A stretch of DNA of 60,148 nucleotides from Candidatus Thiovulum imperiosus (GCA_024281175.1 JAMJTW010000030.1:1-60148); one strand, 5' to 3'; counted from the stretch's first letter, positions 44,001 to 53,601 are shown. Numbers and translations: made by a program. The notes: a model not told the origin generated them from the letters alone.

Positions 44001-44408
44001 ATGAAGACTTTTGCGGAAATATTTAATTTAAATTTATTAGATGAGCTTTTAGAAGTTCATAAAGAATATTATGAAGTATGTGAAAAAGAAGTAGAAGAAT
44101 TTTCTTCTGATATTTCTGAAGAATGGTTTTTTTGTGAAGAAAGAGTAAGTTTTAAGAATAGAATTGAAGATATAGTTTTTAAATATCCAAAAGAAGATGT
44201 TCTAAATTTGTATGCCTTGTATTATTTTGAACTTGAATTACATACAAATAGTTGCTTCTTTGATATGTATGAAAGAAGTCATTCTTTAGAACAGGCTTAT
44301 TATAAATTTAGAGGAACACAATATTTAAGGCTGAAAGAGTCCTTTGCAAGAACTAAAGAAAATTTTGACAAACACCATATGGAAAAATGTTTGGAAAGAA
44401 AAATTTGA
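44001..44408 (+). CDS. hypothetical acidic protein next to regulator module
   Basis: 135 residues, rich in Glu, Tyr and Phe, fully helical in appearance (NLNLLDELLEVHKEYYEVCE). No domain recognised and no clear ribosome site. Divergent from XRE copy 2, with a TTATAAT-like box at about 43966 in the gap. Base composition is even more AT-rich than the neighbours, with more AAA/GAA codons, suggesting it was acquired with the module. It may be the cargo controlled by the switch. Confidence 0.55.
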   Translation: MKTFAEIFNLNLLDELLEVHKEYYEVCEKEVEEFSSDISEEWFFCEERVSFKNRIEDIVFKYPKEDVLNLYALYYFELELHTNSCFFDMYERSHSLEQAYYKFRGTQYLRLKESFARTKENFDKHHMEKCLERKI

Positions 44409-44424
44409 TAAAATAAAAATCTTC

Positions 44425-44461
44425 AAGATTTCTCAATCGCTTCGCTCATTTCGAAATGACA
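44425..44461. repeat. REP-like unit
   Basis: Single unit in inverted orientation: begins AAGATTTCTC, inner palindrome around TCGCTTCGCTC, ends TCGAAATGACA. It marks the right border of the regulator/antirepressor cluster. The rest of the 188-bp gap holds the mrp promoter region. Confidence 0.75.
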
Positions 44462-44596
44462 AAATACTCTCTAATTTAGCTAGTTCCTAAATTCACTTTC
44501 CTTAGAAAAAGTTTATCTCCAATTTCTACCACTTTGATTTTTTCTATATTTCTTTAAAATAGAGTATAGTCCATTTCTGAAAAATTAGGAGAAATC

Positions 44597-45736
44597 ATGA
44601 ATGAAGAATTAGTTAAATCTGCTCTTTCAAAAGTTATCTATCCAGGTTTCCAAAAAGATATAGTCTCTTTCGGATTTGTGGATAAGATTGAAATTGATGG
44701 TAGTGATGTAAGTGTTGAAATCACAATTACAAGTTCTGCTGATGAGGTGAAAAGTGAACTACAAAGAGGTATCGATTTAGAAGTTTCTAAAATTGGTGCT
44801 GAAAAAGTTTCTGTAAAAGTAAATCGTCCAGCAGTTCCACGAGAAACCTCATCACGAGGAAAGAACATCGCTCCAAATGTGAAGAATTTCGTGATGGTTA
44901 GTTCTGGAAAAGGTGGAGTTGGAAAATCTACAACTTCTGTAAATCTAGCTATTGCTCTTGCAATGCAAGGTAAAAAAGTTGGTCTTCTTGATGCAGATAT
45001 TTATGGTCCAAATATCCCTAGAATGTTAGGTGTTGAGAATGCAAAACCTGAAATCATTGGAAATAAAGTTAAGCCGATGGAGGCTTACGGTATTGAGATG
45101 ATAAGTATGGGTTCTCTTATGGCGAGTGGAGAAGCTCTAATTTGGAGAGGCTCACTTATCATAAAAGCTATTCAGCAGTTCCTTACAGATATTCTCTGGA
45201 GTGAATTAGATGTTCTTGTAATTGATATGCCTCCAGGAACTGGTGATGCTCAACTTACTCTAGCTCAAAGTGTTCCTGTAACGGCTGGTGTTACTGTTAC
45301 AACTCCTCAAACTGTTGCTCTTGACGATGCTGAGAGAAGTTTGAATATGTTTAAGAAACTCAATATTCCAATCGCTGGAGTTGTTGAGAATATGAGCGGT
45401 TTCATCTGTCCAGAAACTGGAAAAGAGTATGACATTTTTGGAAAGGGAACTTCTGAAGATCTTTCTAAAAAATATGATACTTTTATTCTTTCTGAAATCC
45501 CAATTGAACCGAAAGTTCGAGTTGGTGGAGACTCTGGAAAACCTATCACTTATACAAATCCAGACTCTGAAATTGCAAAGAGATATTTGAAAGCTGGAGA
45601 GAGACTTTGGGAAGAGATTGAAGATATAAATTCTAGAGGTGTTGTCTCAAATGAGGAAATTCAGCCAACAACTGGAGCTTCAGCATGTTCAACTGGAAAC
45701 TCTTCTCACTCATCTGGTGGAAGTTGTGGATGTTAA
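44597..45736 (+). CDS. mrp: Mrp/NBP35-type iron-sulfur cluster carrier ATPase
   Basis: 379 residues. N-terminal MIP18/DUF59 domain (about 1-80), then the P-loop domain with deviant Walker A SSGKGGVGKSTTSVNLA (~101), DADIYGPNIPRML (~130) and VIDMPPGTGDAQLTL (~212), and a C-terminal Cys-rich tail ending GGSCGC. ApbC/Mrp proteins carry and deliver Fe-S clusters to apoproteins. AGGAG precedes the ATG. The next gene, a DUF4384 lipoprotein, starts before its stop. The two octamers in it lie in opposite orientations 97 bp apart. Confidence 0.93.
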   Translation: MNEELVKSALSKVIYPGFQKDIVSFGFVDKIEIDGSDVSVEITITSSADEVKSELQRGIDLEVSKIGAEKVSVKVNRPAVPRETSSRGKNIAPNVKNFVMVSSGKGGVGKSTTSVNLAIALAMQGKKVGLLDADIYGPNIPRMLGVENAKPEIIGNKVKPMEAYGIEMISMGSLMASGEALIWRGSLIIKAIQQFLTDILWSELDVLVIDMPPGTGDAQLTLAQSVPVTAGVTVTTPQTVALDDAERSLNMFKKLNIPIAGVVENMSGFICPETGKEYDIFGKGTSEDLSKKYDTFILSEIPIEPKVRVGGDSGKPITYTNPDSEIAKRYLKAGERLWEEIEDINSRGVVSNEEIQPTTGASACSTGNSSHSSGGSCGC

Positions 45737-46812
45737 AATATCTAATTCCAGCACTCCTTTTTTTGGGGTGTGGGGGTGAAGCTCCTCCAAAGCCTGAAAC
45801 TCCTAAAGTTTCTAAAGAGGTTTTAGATAGTAAAGCTAAAAGTGAGGGATACGGAGACTCTAAAGAGGAAGCAAAAGCAGATGCTTTAAGAAGTCTAATT
45901 TCCAAAATATTTATAGAAGTAAAAAGTAGTTTCTTTCTGGAAGAGGGTATTGCTGGATTTAAAGCCTTTAAAAATATGAAAAAAAGTCTGAAAGCAAAAA
46001 GTAGTTCATCTCTAATTGGAGTTGAGTATTCTGAACCAAAAAGTGAAAATGGCTTTTTTACAGTTACTGCTTATATATCTTCAGAAACTGAAAATCTGTA
46101 TCTTAAAAAGTTGGAAACTCTTAAAAGTAGTTTAGAAAAGAATTTCAAAACTGCTACTGAAAAGAAGAAATTCGATGAGAAGATAGTTTATTTACAAGGT
46201 GCTATGGAGAAGTGGGAAGAGTTTCATAAATATTTACATGTAGCAAATTTTCTAAAACTTCAAAACATTCCAGAGTTAGCTTTTTCAAAAGAGGAAATTA
46301 GAGCTGAACTTGCTAGAGTTGAAATTGATTTTGGAAATGCAGAAAGTGGGAATCTCGAAGCAAAAATTACAACAAATTTAGGAAATCAAAATCCAAGTTT
46401 TGCAAAAGGTGATAGTGTAGAAATTTACGCTCATCTTACAAGAAGTGGCTGTTTTGTAGTTATTGGATACTCTAAAGAGGTCTCCTACTTTTTAGAAGTT
46501 GGTAATGGAGATGGTATTTTCAAATTTGTAAAATGTGTTGGTAGCGATGAGGTTGGGAAAGATTTTCTTCTCGGAAAATTCAATGTTTCACCACCTTTTG
46601 GAGAAGAGAAGTTAGACCTAATTTATACAAAAAATCAATTTAGAAACGAGGATTTTGAAAAGTTGGGTGTTTCATACAGTTCGCAACTTGGAGTCTATAC
46701 AATGGGAGTTGGAGAAAAAGAAGTTCTTGATGCTTTTGTAAAAAGCAGACTTTTAACCTTGGAGAGAGACTTTCAAATCTCATCACTACGGTTTACAACT
46801 TCTAAAGAGTAA
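45730..46812 (+). CDS. lipoprotein with LPP20-like and DUF4384-like domains
   Basis: About 360 residues from ATG 45730, seven bases inside mrp; the longer upstream frame lacks a signal. Lipobox LFLGC (Cys13). An LPP20-like unit (SEGYGDSKEEAKADALRSLI, about 38-57) is followed by a helical middle and a DUF4384-like C-terminal part (GDSVEIYAHLTRSGCFVVIG, ~225). The same two domains occur in the caspase partner at 19.9 kb, but here tethered by lipid. Function unknown. Confidence 0.75.
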   Translation: MLKYLIPALLFLGCGGEAPPKPETPKVSKEVLDSKAKSEGYGDSKEEAKADALRSLISKIFIEVKSSFFLEEGIAGFKAFKNMKKSLKAKSSSSLIGVEYSEPKSENGFFTVTAYISSETENLYLKKLETLKSSLEKNFKTATEKKKFDEKIVYLQGAMEKWEEFHKYLHVANFLKLQNIPELAFSKEEIRAELARVEIDFGNAESGNLEAKITTNLGNQNPSFAKGDSVEIYAHLTRSGCFVVIGYSKEVSYFLEVGNGDGIFKFVKCVGSDEVGKDFLLGKFNVSPPFGEEKLDLIYTKNQFRNEDFEKLGVSYSSQLGVYTMGVGEKEVLDAFVKSRLLTLERDFQISSLRFTTSKE

Positions 46813-46834
46813 AACTCCCAAAGAAAATAGTGCA

Positions 46835-47104
46835 TTAAGCAGTAAAATTTAGAACTTCTTTTTTTAAGTCATTTAGACTTTCAAAAAGATTTCTCTTTGT
46901 TGGAATAATCGTCTCAAGCTCTCTATTTTTACTCTCAAGTCTTAAACGAAATCGCCCTTTTTCTCTCTCTATAATTATGCAAACAATAGTGTTAGAGTGA
47001 GAGAGTTCAAGGTCCAATTTGTGAAGCTCTTTTAAATCCTTACCTCGAAAATCATAATCTCCAACGAGCCTTATCACTTTCATATCATTTCTAGTTATTA
47101 TCAT
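46835..47104 (-). CDS. small conserved-looking protein, function unknown
   Basis: 89 residues: alternating beta strands and a C-terminal helix (MKVIRLVGDYDFRG, IVCIIIEREKGRFRLRLES, SLNDLKKEVLNF). AAGGA lies before the ATG, which supports expression. It is in the nadK orientation but upstream or independent of it? It lies downstream of nadK by coordinates order on the other side, so it has its own transcript or reads through from nadK is excluded. No family recognised. Confidence 0.55.
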   Translation of the reverse strand: MIITRNDMKVIRLVGDYDFRGKDLKELHKLDLELSHSNTIVCIIIEREKGRFRLRLESKNRELETIIPTKRNLFESLNDLKKEVLNFTA

Positions 47105-47206
47105 AACTTTTCCTTAATACTATTTCCGCCGAATTATAAATTTATTTTATCTTTTAAAAGTTAGAAAATATATTTAGATATAAACCTAAGTTATTTTTAA
47201 AGAATA

Positions 47207-47233
47207 GAAGAGTCAAATTTTAGAAGACTCTTC
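47207..47233 (-). terminator. terminator after nadK
   Basis: Perfect 8-bp stem GAAGAGTC/GACTCTTC with an 11-base loop, 8 bases beyond the nadK stop, followed on the minus strand by a T-rich stretch. The identical stem recurs after ftsX. Confidence 0.65.
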
Positions 47234-47240
47234 AAATCAT

Positions 47241-48116
47241 TTACATTTCAGTTCCCCACTTTAGTTTTCTCCTTAAAATTTTAAAAAAGTTATATTTCTC
47301 ATTTCTGATAATTCGGATAGGTCTCTCATGAATAGAGATGTGAACTCTTTCATGTTCAGAGAGATTTACATCTTTTTGTCCATCAATTTTAAGAAGACCA
47401 TCTGAACCTTCAATTCCAAGAGATATTTTAAGATTTGGAGGTAAAACAATTGGTCTTTGAGATAGTGAGTGAGGTGCAATTGGAGTTAAGATAAAGCTAC
47501 TCATTTCTGGCGAGAGAATGGGTCCTCCAAGAGAGAGATTATAAGCTGTTGAACCAGTTGCTGTTGAGATAACCAAGCCGTCACCATGATAGTTATTAAC
47601 AACATGATTTTTCTCATAAACATAGATATTTGCCATAGCCATTCGCTTTCGATTTGTAACTGTGACATCATTTAAAGCAAACTCCCGCTCTTCTCCAATT
47701 GTAATGCTGAGAACTCTTCGTTGCTCTATCTTATATTCACCTTTAACTAACTGCTCTACGAAAAAATCTATATCTCGAACATCTAAATCTACTAAAAATC
47801 CTAAAGTTCCTGCTTGAATTGAGAGAATTGGTTTTGAGTATTCAAAACTCTCTCGAACAGTTGAGAGAAGTGTTCCATCACCTCCAAGTGATATAAGAAT
47901 GTCGCTTCTTTCACAAAGCTCTTTTTTAGGTAAAATATTTTCGCCCTCTAGTTTTAACATCTTAGCACTCTCTTCTACGATAAAAACTTTTATTCCTAAT
48001 CTTTCAAACTTCTTTTGAATATTCTGAAATGGTTTTAAAAGTTCTGGACGATTTGGACGAAGAAAGAAGCCAACCTCTTTTATTGAAATAGGCGACGAAT
48101 TTACTGTATCAGACAT
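47241..48116 (-). CDS. nadK: NAD kinase
   Basis: Phosphorylates NAD to NADP in the cytoplasm. About 291 residues from ATG 48116 (AGGGGA upstream); the frame is open to 48140 without a ribosome site. Catalytic Asp and nucleotide loop in ISLGGDGTLLSTVRE (~65), NYHGDGLVISTATGSTAYNLSLGGP (~170). Monocistronic, bounded by a terminator and, upstream, by a palindromic repeat. Confidence 0.95.
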   Translation of the reverse strand: MSDTVNSSPISIKEVGFFLRPNRPELLKPFQNIQKKFERLGIKVFIVEESAKMLKLEGENILPKKELCERSDILISLGGDGTLLSTVRESFEYSKPILSIQAGTLGFLVDLDVRDIDFFVEQLVKGEYKIEQRRVLSITIGEEREFALNDVTVTNRKRMAMANIYVYEKNHVVNNYHGDGLVISTATGSTAYNLSLGGPILSPEMSSFILTPIAPHSLSQRPIVLPPNLKISLGIEGSDGLLKIDGQKDVNLSEHERVHISIHERPIRIIRNEKYNFFKILRRKLKWGTEM

Positions 48117-48177
48117 AAATCCCCTTAAAAATATTATCAAAGTTTAGCAAAATAGGGAGTGACAAAATAGTTGTTCT

Positions 48178-48219
48178 TGTCACCTCGACTGGAGCGAAGC
48201 GGAGTGGAGAAGTCTCCTT
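48178..48219. repeat. palindromic repeat of the second family
   Basis: Begins TGTCACCTCGACTGGAGCG and ends AGAAGTCTCC, with an inner GAAGC/GGAGT region. It matches the element at 25091-25123 in inverted orientation. It separates nadK from the TonB receptor. Confidence 0.6.
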
Positions 48220-48226
48220 TCACTCT

Positions 48227-51200
48227 TTAATATTTCCAATCGAAACCAAATGAGTAACTTCTACCTTTTTTATACTCTCTCGTAACTTCGCCGTCTTGTT
48301 TCCAAACAACTTTATCATCAAGAAGATTTCCGATTTTAAATTTCAATTTCCAAGCCTCATCAAGACTTTTTTGAGCAACAAAATCGACTTGGTCAAATGG
48401 CTGTTCATAATGGTCTGCCTGTTTCTGTTGTCCGAGTCTCCGTATTCTCTCTCCAAATCGGTTATATGCCAAGTTTAGACTTGTTCCATCATCTACGTCA
48501 TCATAAGAGAGTTGCATATTTATAACATAAGGAGATTGTCCCTGCATCTCTCTATTGTTTGTTGTAAGAACACTCAAATCCTCCTCACGAATTTTAACTT
48601 CAGACTCAATTAGAGCTAAATTTCCAGATAGTGAAAAGAGTTCTAGTTTTGGATTTAGAAATTCCAAGTTCTTTCTGAAATCTATTTCAGCACCATAAAG
48701 AGTTGCCTCTTTCGCATTTTTGAAAGTTGTTACTGGAGTGTCTGAAGCAGTAAGAGTTGTTTCGATTGGGTTCTCAAAATATTTTGAGAAAAGTGCTACT
48801 GAAAAAGTCTCAACGGCTGACATGTACCACTCCCATCTTAAATCGAAGTTCTGAATTGTTGTATAAGTTAAATCGCTATTTCCCATAACACTATCAGCAT
48901 TTTCTGGGTCTTGGTATCGAATTGTGGCAAATTCTCGAAAGTCTGGTCTTGAGACTGTTTTTCCATATCCAGCTCGAATTTGCATATCTTCCCCAATTTT
49001 ATAAGTTGCTGTAAGAGCAGGTAGAACCTCATCAGAAACTATCTCTGTCTTTTCACCTGAACTTGTAACTTCTTGAGTTGAGTCTTCCATTCTTGCTCCA
49101 ATCATAAGAGAGAGGTTGTCTGAAAATACCAGATTTGTCATTGCATAAAATGCGTTTAAATCTTGAGAAGCTGTATAGAAATCACTTGTTGTAAAGATAT
49201 CTTCAAATCTTATTTTGTTATCTGCCAAATTTTCCTGATTTATAAGTGAATTTATCCCAAGAGTCAAATCCTCTTCTTTTCGGAAAGTTGGTGCAAAACT
49301 AAATGAGAACATTCGTGTTTTTGAGTCTCTCTCTTTTTTCAATAGCTCATATCCAACTTTGATTTCAGACTTCTCATCTGTACCAAAAATATCAACTGGA
49401 AATTTTAAATCGAACTTCAAATTATCTGTATCATCTTCAAGAATATTGTGTGTATATTTGTAGTTACTTCCAATTGGAGAGAATGCGTAAATACCACTAT
49501 CTTCATCTTGAGTGTAGTAATACTCAATTGTAGATGGTTCTGTTCTTTCAGCTTTTGAATTTCCGTAATACCACAAAAAATCCAAAGTATCAAAGTTGTG
49601 TTCACCCTGTATCTGATTTATCAGAAGATTTCGTTCAACCCAACTTAAATAGGTCTTCTCTCTCGGTATCTTATTCTCATCTGTATAGTTCTGAATTTGA
49701 GTAATATCATTACTCTTATTTATATAAAAAGTTGTTGTTCGTAATTTATGATTTTCTCCAATATTGAGTCCTAAGCCCAAAAGAAAAGCGAGTTTTATAT
49801 CTCGATTTGTTGTTACGAAATCTCCACCATTGCTGTAAATCAGTTTTCCATCAACTCCATTGTAGAAATTTCTTGTAATTGTTGTCTCATCATACTCATG
49901 ACCATAAGTGATAGAGGAGATATATCCTAAAGTGGCATCATATTTGTCAAGAGAAAATTTGTCTCCAACTGTAAGAGAACCAGAAATTGGAGGATAGAGA
50001 GTAATATCTTCAGTTTCAGAGTCTCGAATTGTAGATTTTCCTAACTCTCTCTTCTCATCTTTAGTTTTGTAAATAAGTCTTTTTCCGTCAGTTTCAGAGA
50101 GTAGAGTACCATCTAAATCTCTATCTCCATCATCAAAACCGAGAAAATCGTAACTTCCACCACTATAACTTTTTCCCTCTCCAAAAGTTGTCCCCTCGAT
50201 ATATTTTGTAGAGAAAGAGGCTTTCATAAAAAAGTCATCAGGAATATTTTTAGTTCGGATTTGGATTGTTCCACCACCAAAAGTAGCAGGAATGTCTGGA
50301 GAGAAAGTTTTCTGAATTATCATACTTTCAATTACACCAGTTGGAAATAGGTCAAGAGGAACTACCCGTCGAGTAGGTTCTGGAGAAGAGAGGTTCAAAT
50401 TATTCATTAGAGTATTTGAGTATCTCTCTCCAAGACCTCGAACAAAGACATATTTTCCACCAACAACTGTAATTCCAGAAGCTCTTTTTAAAGCTCCAGC
50501 AGCATCTGAGTCTCCACTTTTTGAAAACTGTTCTGAACCGAGAACATCAGCAACTGCACTTGTGTTTCTCTTTTCATCAATTGTTGCTGAAATACTACCC
50601 TCAAGTTGAGGTGCAATAACTTTAAATTCTGCTAATTCCAAAGAAGATGGAGAGAGTTCAATATCTCTTTTTGTTGTCTTGTTTATCTCAATTCCAATAC
50701 CATTCACATTTTGAGAACTGAACTCTGTATGAATTAGAGAGATAGAGTAGTTTCCTTCTGGAAGTTGTAGGGAGTAGCTACCATCACTATTTGTAGAAGT
50801 ATCTCTTGGATATCCTTTTACAAATATCTTTACTTTTCCAATTCCCTTTCCTGTTTCTGATGAGGTTACAAAACCTGATAGAGTTCCTGTTCCAAGTTTC
50901 TCTTTTTCAAGTTTTTTTGAAAGGAAATCTTCCTCAACCCCTTCTGGCTCTTCCATATCTATTTTAGAAACCTCATCATCTTTAAGTCTTAAGATAATTT
51001 GTGTATTCTCTTCAGTAGCAATTTTGAATTTTAAAGTAGAAATAGCTTCTCCATCTTTATAAATAACAGCAAAATGATTTCCACGATCTAATTCTAAAAA
51101 TTTAAGACTTCCCTTCTTATCTGTCTTGTATCTCTTTTTTCCATCTATCTCAATTTCTAAACCGCCATACGGTTCACCATTATTAAAAATAAAAAGATTT

Positions 51201-51256
51201 AAAGTTCCATCTGCTAAAAGAAACAGGGGAAAGAGTAGAAATAGTAAGTAACGCAT
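48227..51256 (-). CDS. TonB-dependent outer-membrane receptor with N-terminal carboxypeptidase-regulatory-like domain
   Basis: 1009 residues. Signal peptide (about 1-16), two beta-sandwich units (NLFIFNNGEPYGGLEIEIDG; LSGFVTSSETGKGIGKVKIF), a plug (about 225-345: SDAAGALKRASGITVVGG, KYVFVRGLGERYSNTLMNNL, SPDIPATFGGGTIQIRTK) and a 22-strand barrel ending in an aromatic residue. It imports a bulky ligand with TonB energy; the plug style (VVPLDLFP, TFGGGTIQI) resembles receptors for carbohydrates or proteins more than siderophores, an inference. GGAGA precedes the ATG. No TonB or ABC genes nearby. Confidence 0.88.
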   Translation of the reverse strand: MRYLLFLLFPLFLLADGTLNLFIFNNGEPYGGLEIEIDGKKRYKTDKKGSLKFLELDRGNHFAVIYKDGEAISTLKFKIATEENTQIILRLKDDEVSKIDMEEPEGVEEDFLSKKLEKEKLGTGTLSGFVTSSETGKGIGKVKIFVKGYPRDTSTNSDGSYSLQLPEGNYSISLIHTEFSSQNVNGIGIEINKTTKRDIELSPSSLELAEFKVIAPQLEGSISATIDEKRNTSAVADVLGSEQFSKSGDSDAAGALKRASGITVVGGKYVFVRGLGERYSNTLMNNLNLSSPEPTRRVVPLDLFPTGVIESMIIQKTFSPDIPATFGGGTIQIRTKNIPDDFFMKASFSTKYIEGTTFGEGKSYSGGSYDFLGFDDGDRDLDGTLLSETDGKRLIYKTKDEKRELGKSTIRDSETEDITLYPPISGSLTVGDKFSLDKYDATLGYISSITYGHEYDETTITRNFYNGVDGKLIYSNGGDFVTTNRDIKLAFLLGLGLNIGENHKLRTTTFYINKSNDITQIQNYTDENKIPREKTYLSWVERNLLINQIQGEHNFDTLDFLWYYGNSKAERTEPSTIEYYYTQDEDSGIYAFSPIGSNYKYTHNILEDDTDNLKFDLKFPVDIFGTDEKSEIKVGYELLKKERDSKTRMFSFSFAPTFRKEEDLTLGINSLINQENLADNKIRFEDIFTTSDFYTASQDLNAFYAMTNLVFSDNLSLMIGARMEDSTQEVTSSGEKTEIVSDEVLPALTATYKIGEDMQIRAGYGKTVSRPDFREFATIRYQDPENADSVMGNSDLTYTTIQNFDLRWEWYMSAVETFSVALFSKYFENPIETTLTASDTPVTTFKNAKEATLYGAEIDFRKNLEFLNPKLELFSLSGNLALIESEVKIREEDLSVLTTNNREMQGQSPYVINMQLSYDDVDDGTSLNLAYNRFGERIRRLGQQKQADHYEQPFDQVDFVAQKSLDEAWKLKFKIGNLLDDKVVWKQDGEVTREYKKGRSYSFGFDWKY

Positions 51257-51310
51257 ATATTCTCCAAAATGTAGTCATAGAAACTATATTACATTTTGGA
51301 AACATATCAA

Positions 51311-52489
51311 TTACAACTCTTTTAAAACCTCTTTTGTAGATTGGAGGAGATATGAGAACTCATCTTCTGTTAGAGAGTGGTGAAAAGGAAAAGAGACCAT
51401 ATTATCGAAGAAGCTATCACTATTTGGAACTTTCGCATCTCCAAATCCAAGTTTTTTATAGAAATCGTATCTGTGAAGTGGATAGTATTGAACAACAACT
51501 TGTATTCCCTTCTCTTCAGACATCTTTTTCATAAAAACATCTCTTTTTCCATCAATAACTTCTGCAACTAAAAGATGATAATTGTGTTGAACTGTTTCAA
51601 CTTTATGAAATTTGAGAAGTGGTGAAATTTTTGAAACAGCATCTATAAAGTGTAAAGCTCTACCTCTTTTCTCTCTATTGATTTTGTCAATTCTCTTTAA
51701 AAGTTCAACTCCAAGTGCTGACTCAACTTCACCGAGGGAGAAGTTATTTGGCAGAATTCCTTTTCCATTTAATTCTGGTAAATCAACATTCCCCATTGCA
51801 GGAGTCCAGTAATTTTCTCTATCAAAACTCCAAGCGGTGTGTCCATTATGTCGAAGCATAGGAACTATATTTGCAAACTTATCATCTTTTACAACTAACA
51901 TTCCACCTTCACCAAGAGTAGTAATATTTTTATGAGAATGAAAAGAGAATACTCCAAAATCTCCAAAAGTTCCAGCTTTCTTTCTGTTTACTTCTGTTCC
52001 AAGAGCTTGAGCAACATCTTCTATAAGAAGAATATTGTTCTCCTTACAAAAATCTGCAATTTCTACAATATCTGGTATTGCAAAACCGTAGAGATGGACA
52101 ACAATTACAGCTTTTGTTTTAGAAGTAGTTACAGCTTTAATACTCTCAAGATTTACAACTCTGCTTTCCATATCAATATCTGCCCAAACTGGAGTAGCAC
52201 CATTTTTAATAAATGGATATAAACTCGCTGTAAAAGTATGAGATGGACAAATTACCTCATCACCATTCTCAAACTGGCACATTTGAGCTGAAAGATATAA
52301 AGCAGAAGTTGCATTATTTACACCAAAAGCATAAGGAGAGCCTATATATTTTGCAAACTCTACTTGAAATTCTGCTAAATATTTTCCTTGAGTTAATGGA
52401 ATAGCATCTCTCATAGCTTTTAAAACTATCTGCTCTTCCTCTTCTGTATAGTTATGAGCTCTACCACTAAAAGGTATTTTAAAATTCAC
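51311..52489 (-). CDS. DegT/DnrJ/EryC1-family sugar aminotransferase
   Basis: 392 residues from a GTG start overlapping the pth stop (GTGA). PLP-dependent transfer of an amino group to a keto-sugar nucleotide. GVNNATSALYLSAQM (~57), HLYGFAIPDI, IEDVAQALG (~155) and the Schiff-base Lys in FSFHSHKNITTLGEGG (~190) are intact. Most likely for surface glycan or glycoprotein sugars. Unlike usual, no other sugar-nucleotide genes adjoin; it is packed behind efp and pth. Confidence 0.92.
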   Translation of the reverse strand: MNFKIPFSGRAHNYTEEEEQIVLKAMRDAIPLTQGKYLAEFQVEFAKYIGSPYAFGVNNATSALYLSAQMCQFENGDEVICPSHTFTASLYPFIKNGATPVWADIDMESRVVNLESIKAVTTSKTKAVIVVHLYGFAIPDIVEIADFCKENNILLIEDVAQALGTEVNRKKAGTFGDFGVFSFHSHKNITTLGEGGMLVVKDDKFANIVPMLRHNGHTAWSFDRENYWTPAMGNVDLPELNGKGILPNNFSLGEVESALGVELLKRIDKINREKRGRALHFIDAVSKISPLLKFHKVETVQHNYHLLVAEVIDGKRDVFMKKMSEEKGIQVVVQYYPLHRYDFYKKLGFGDAKVPNSDSFFDNMVSFPFHHSLTEDEFSYLLQSTKEVLKEL

Positions 52490-53034
52490 GATTTTACTTT
52501 CCTGCTATATTTAGAAGCTACTTTTTCCCAATTTTCTGTTTCTAAAATCTCTAAAATAGCTTTTTTTGAAATCTCTATCCACTCTTGTAGATGAGGTCTC
52601 TCTTCAGATGAGAACTTAGAAAGTACAAAACTAGAAACTGTTCCAAATTCTGGTTTCCCAATTCCCATTCTAATTCGAATAGACTCTTTTTGAAGTTCTG
52701 GACTTAAGGATTTTAGACCGTTGTGTCCTCCAGTTCCTCCACCTTTTTTAAAACGAACTGCTCCAAAAGGTAAATCTAAATCATCATGAACTATTAGAAT
52801 ATTCTCAATTTTGAAATAGTCCTTCACAGCTGAAATACTCTCACCTGAAAGGTTCATATAAGTAGATGGTTTTAAAAAGAAGAGATTTCCATCTCTCCAG
52901 AGTTCTCCACGAAAAGAGGCTTTTCGAACCTCATCACCACTTCGAACACTATCTAAAACATTGAAACCTATATTGTGTCGAGTATCTTCATACTCCTTTC
53001 CAATGTTTCCAAGTCCAACGACAAGAGTTTGCAA
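52486..53034 (-). CDS. pth: peptidyl-tRNA hydrolase
   Basis: Releases tRNA from prematurely dropped peptidyl-tRNA. 182 residues from a TTG start directly after the efp stop. Motifs: VVGLGNIGKEYEDTRHNIGF with the catalytic His (~20), VHDDLDLPFG (~90) and GGTGGHNGLKSL (~107). Operon efp-pth-degT by contact or overlap. Confidence 0.97.
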   Translation of the reverse strand: MQTLVVGLGNIGKEYEDTRHNIGFNVLDSVRSGDEVRKASFRGELWRDGNLFFLKPSTYMNLSGESISAVKDYFKIENILIVHDDLDLPFGAVRFKKGGGTGGHNGLKSLSPELQKESIRIRMGIGKPEFGTVSSFVLSKFSSEERPHLQEWIEISKKAILEILETENWEKVASKYSRKVKS

Positions 53035-53601
53035 CTACTTCACTTTCTCAACATATTCACCCTCAATTGTGTGAACTCTGATTTTGTCTCCCTCAACTAG
53101 GTGAAAAGGAACTTGAACAACTGCACCAGAATTTAAAGTAGCAGGTTTTTTTCCACCCTGAGAATCTCCCTTAAAATTTGGTGGTGTTTCAACAATTTCA
53201 AGTTCAATTACATCATCAACATCAACGGAGATAGCGTTTCCGTTGTGAAAAACAACTCTGGCATTTGCACCATCAATTAACCACTTTTCTGTATCTCCAA
53301 CTTGTTCATGAGTAAGTCCTATCTGTTCATAAGTTTCTGTATCCATAAATTGTAAGAAATCACCATCATCATAGAGATATTGCATTGTCTTATACTCCAT
53401 ATTTGGAACTTGACATTTATCTCCAGCGTGGAAAGTCTTCTCAACAACTTTTCCAGTAATTAAACTTTTAATTTTTGTTCTAACAAAGGCAGCACCCTTT
53501 CCAGGTTTTACATGCTGATACTCTGTAATTCGATATGGAACCTTATCTATCTCAATTTTTAGATTTTTATGTAAATCACTCATTCCGTAAGTTACAGCCA
53601 C
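53035..53601 (-). CDS. efp: translation elongation factor P
   Basis: Relieves ribosome stalling at polyproline. About 188 residues. GTG 53601 is chosen: AGGAG sits five bases upstream and the product then begins [17 protein letters not shown], matching the MAIGMSEL start known from Helicobacter. The modification-loop Lys is in [10 protein letters not shown] (~34-43). [17 protein letters not shown] and the C-terminal EYVEKVK agree with the family. First gene of the efp-pth-degT unit. Confidence 0.97.
   Translation of the reverse strand: MAVTYGMSDLHKNLKIEIDKVPYRITEYQHVKPGKGAAFVRTKIKSLITGKVVEKTFHAGDKCQVPNMEYKTMQYLYDDGDFLQFMDTETYEQIGLTHEQVGDTEKWLIDGANARVVFHNGNAISVDVDDVIELEIVETPPNFKGDSQGGKKPATLNSGAVVQVPFHLVEGDKIRVHTIEGEYVEKVK

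Noticed and set aside
41774-44408. Prophage
   Set aside because: Only regulators with phage-type domains are present; no integrase, capsid, terminase or lysis genes, and flanking genes are housekeeping.
46835-47104. The 89-codon gene as part of a nadK operon
   Set aside because: It is downstream of nadK on the minus strand, but a good terminator hairpin (47207-47233) and about 100 bp separate them; it is kept as an independent small gene. This clarifies the unclear wording about its neighbours in the feature entry.
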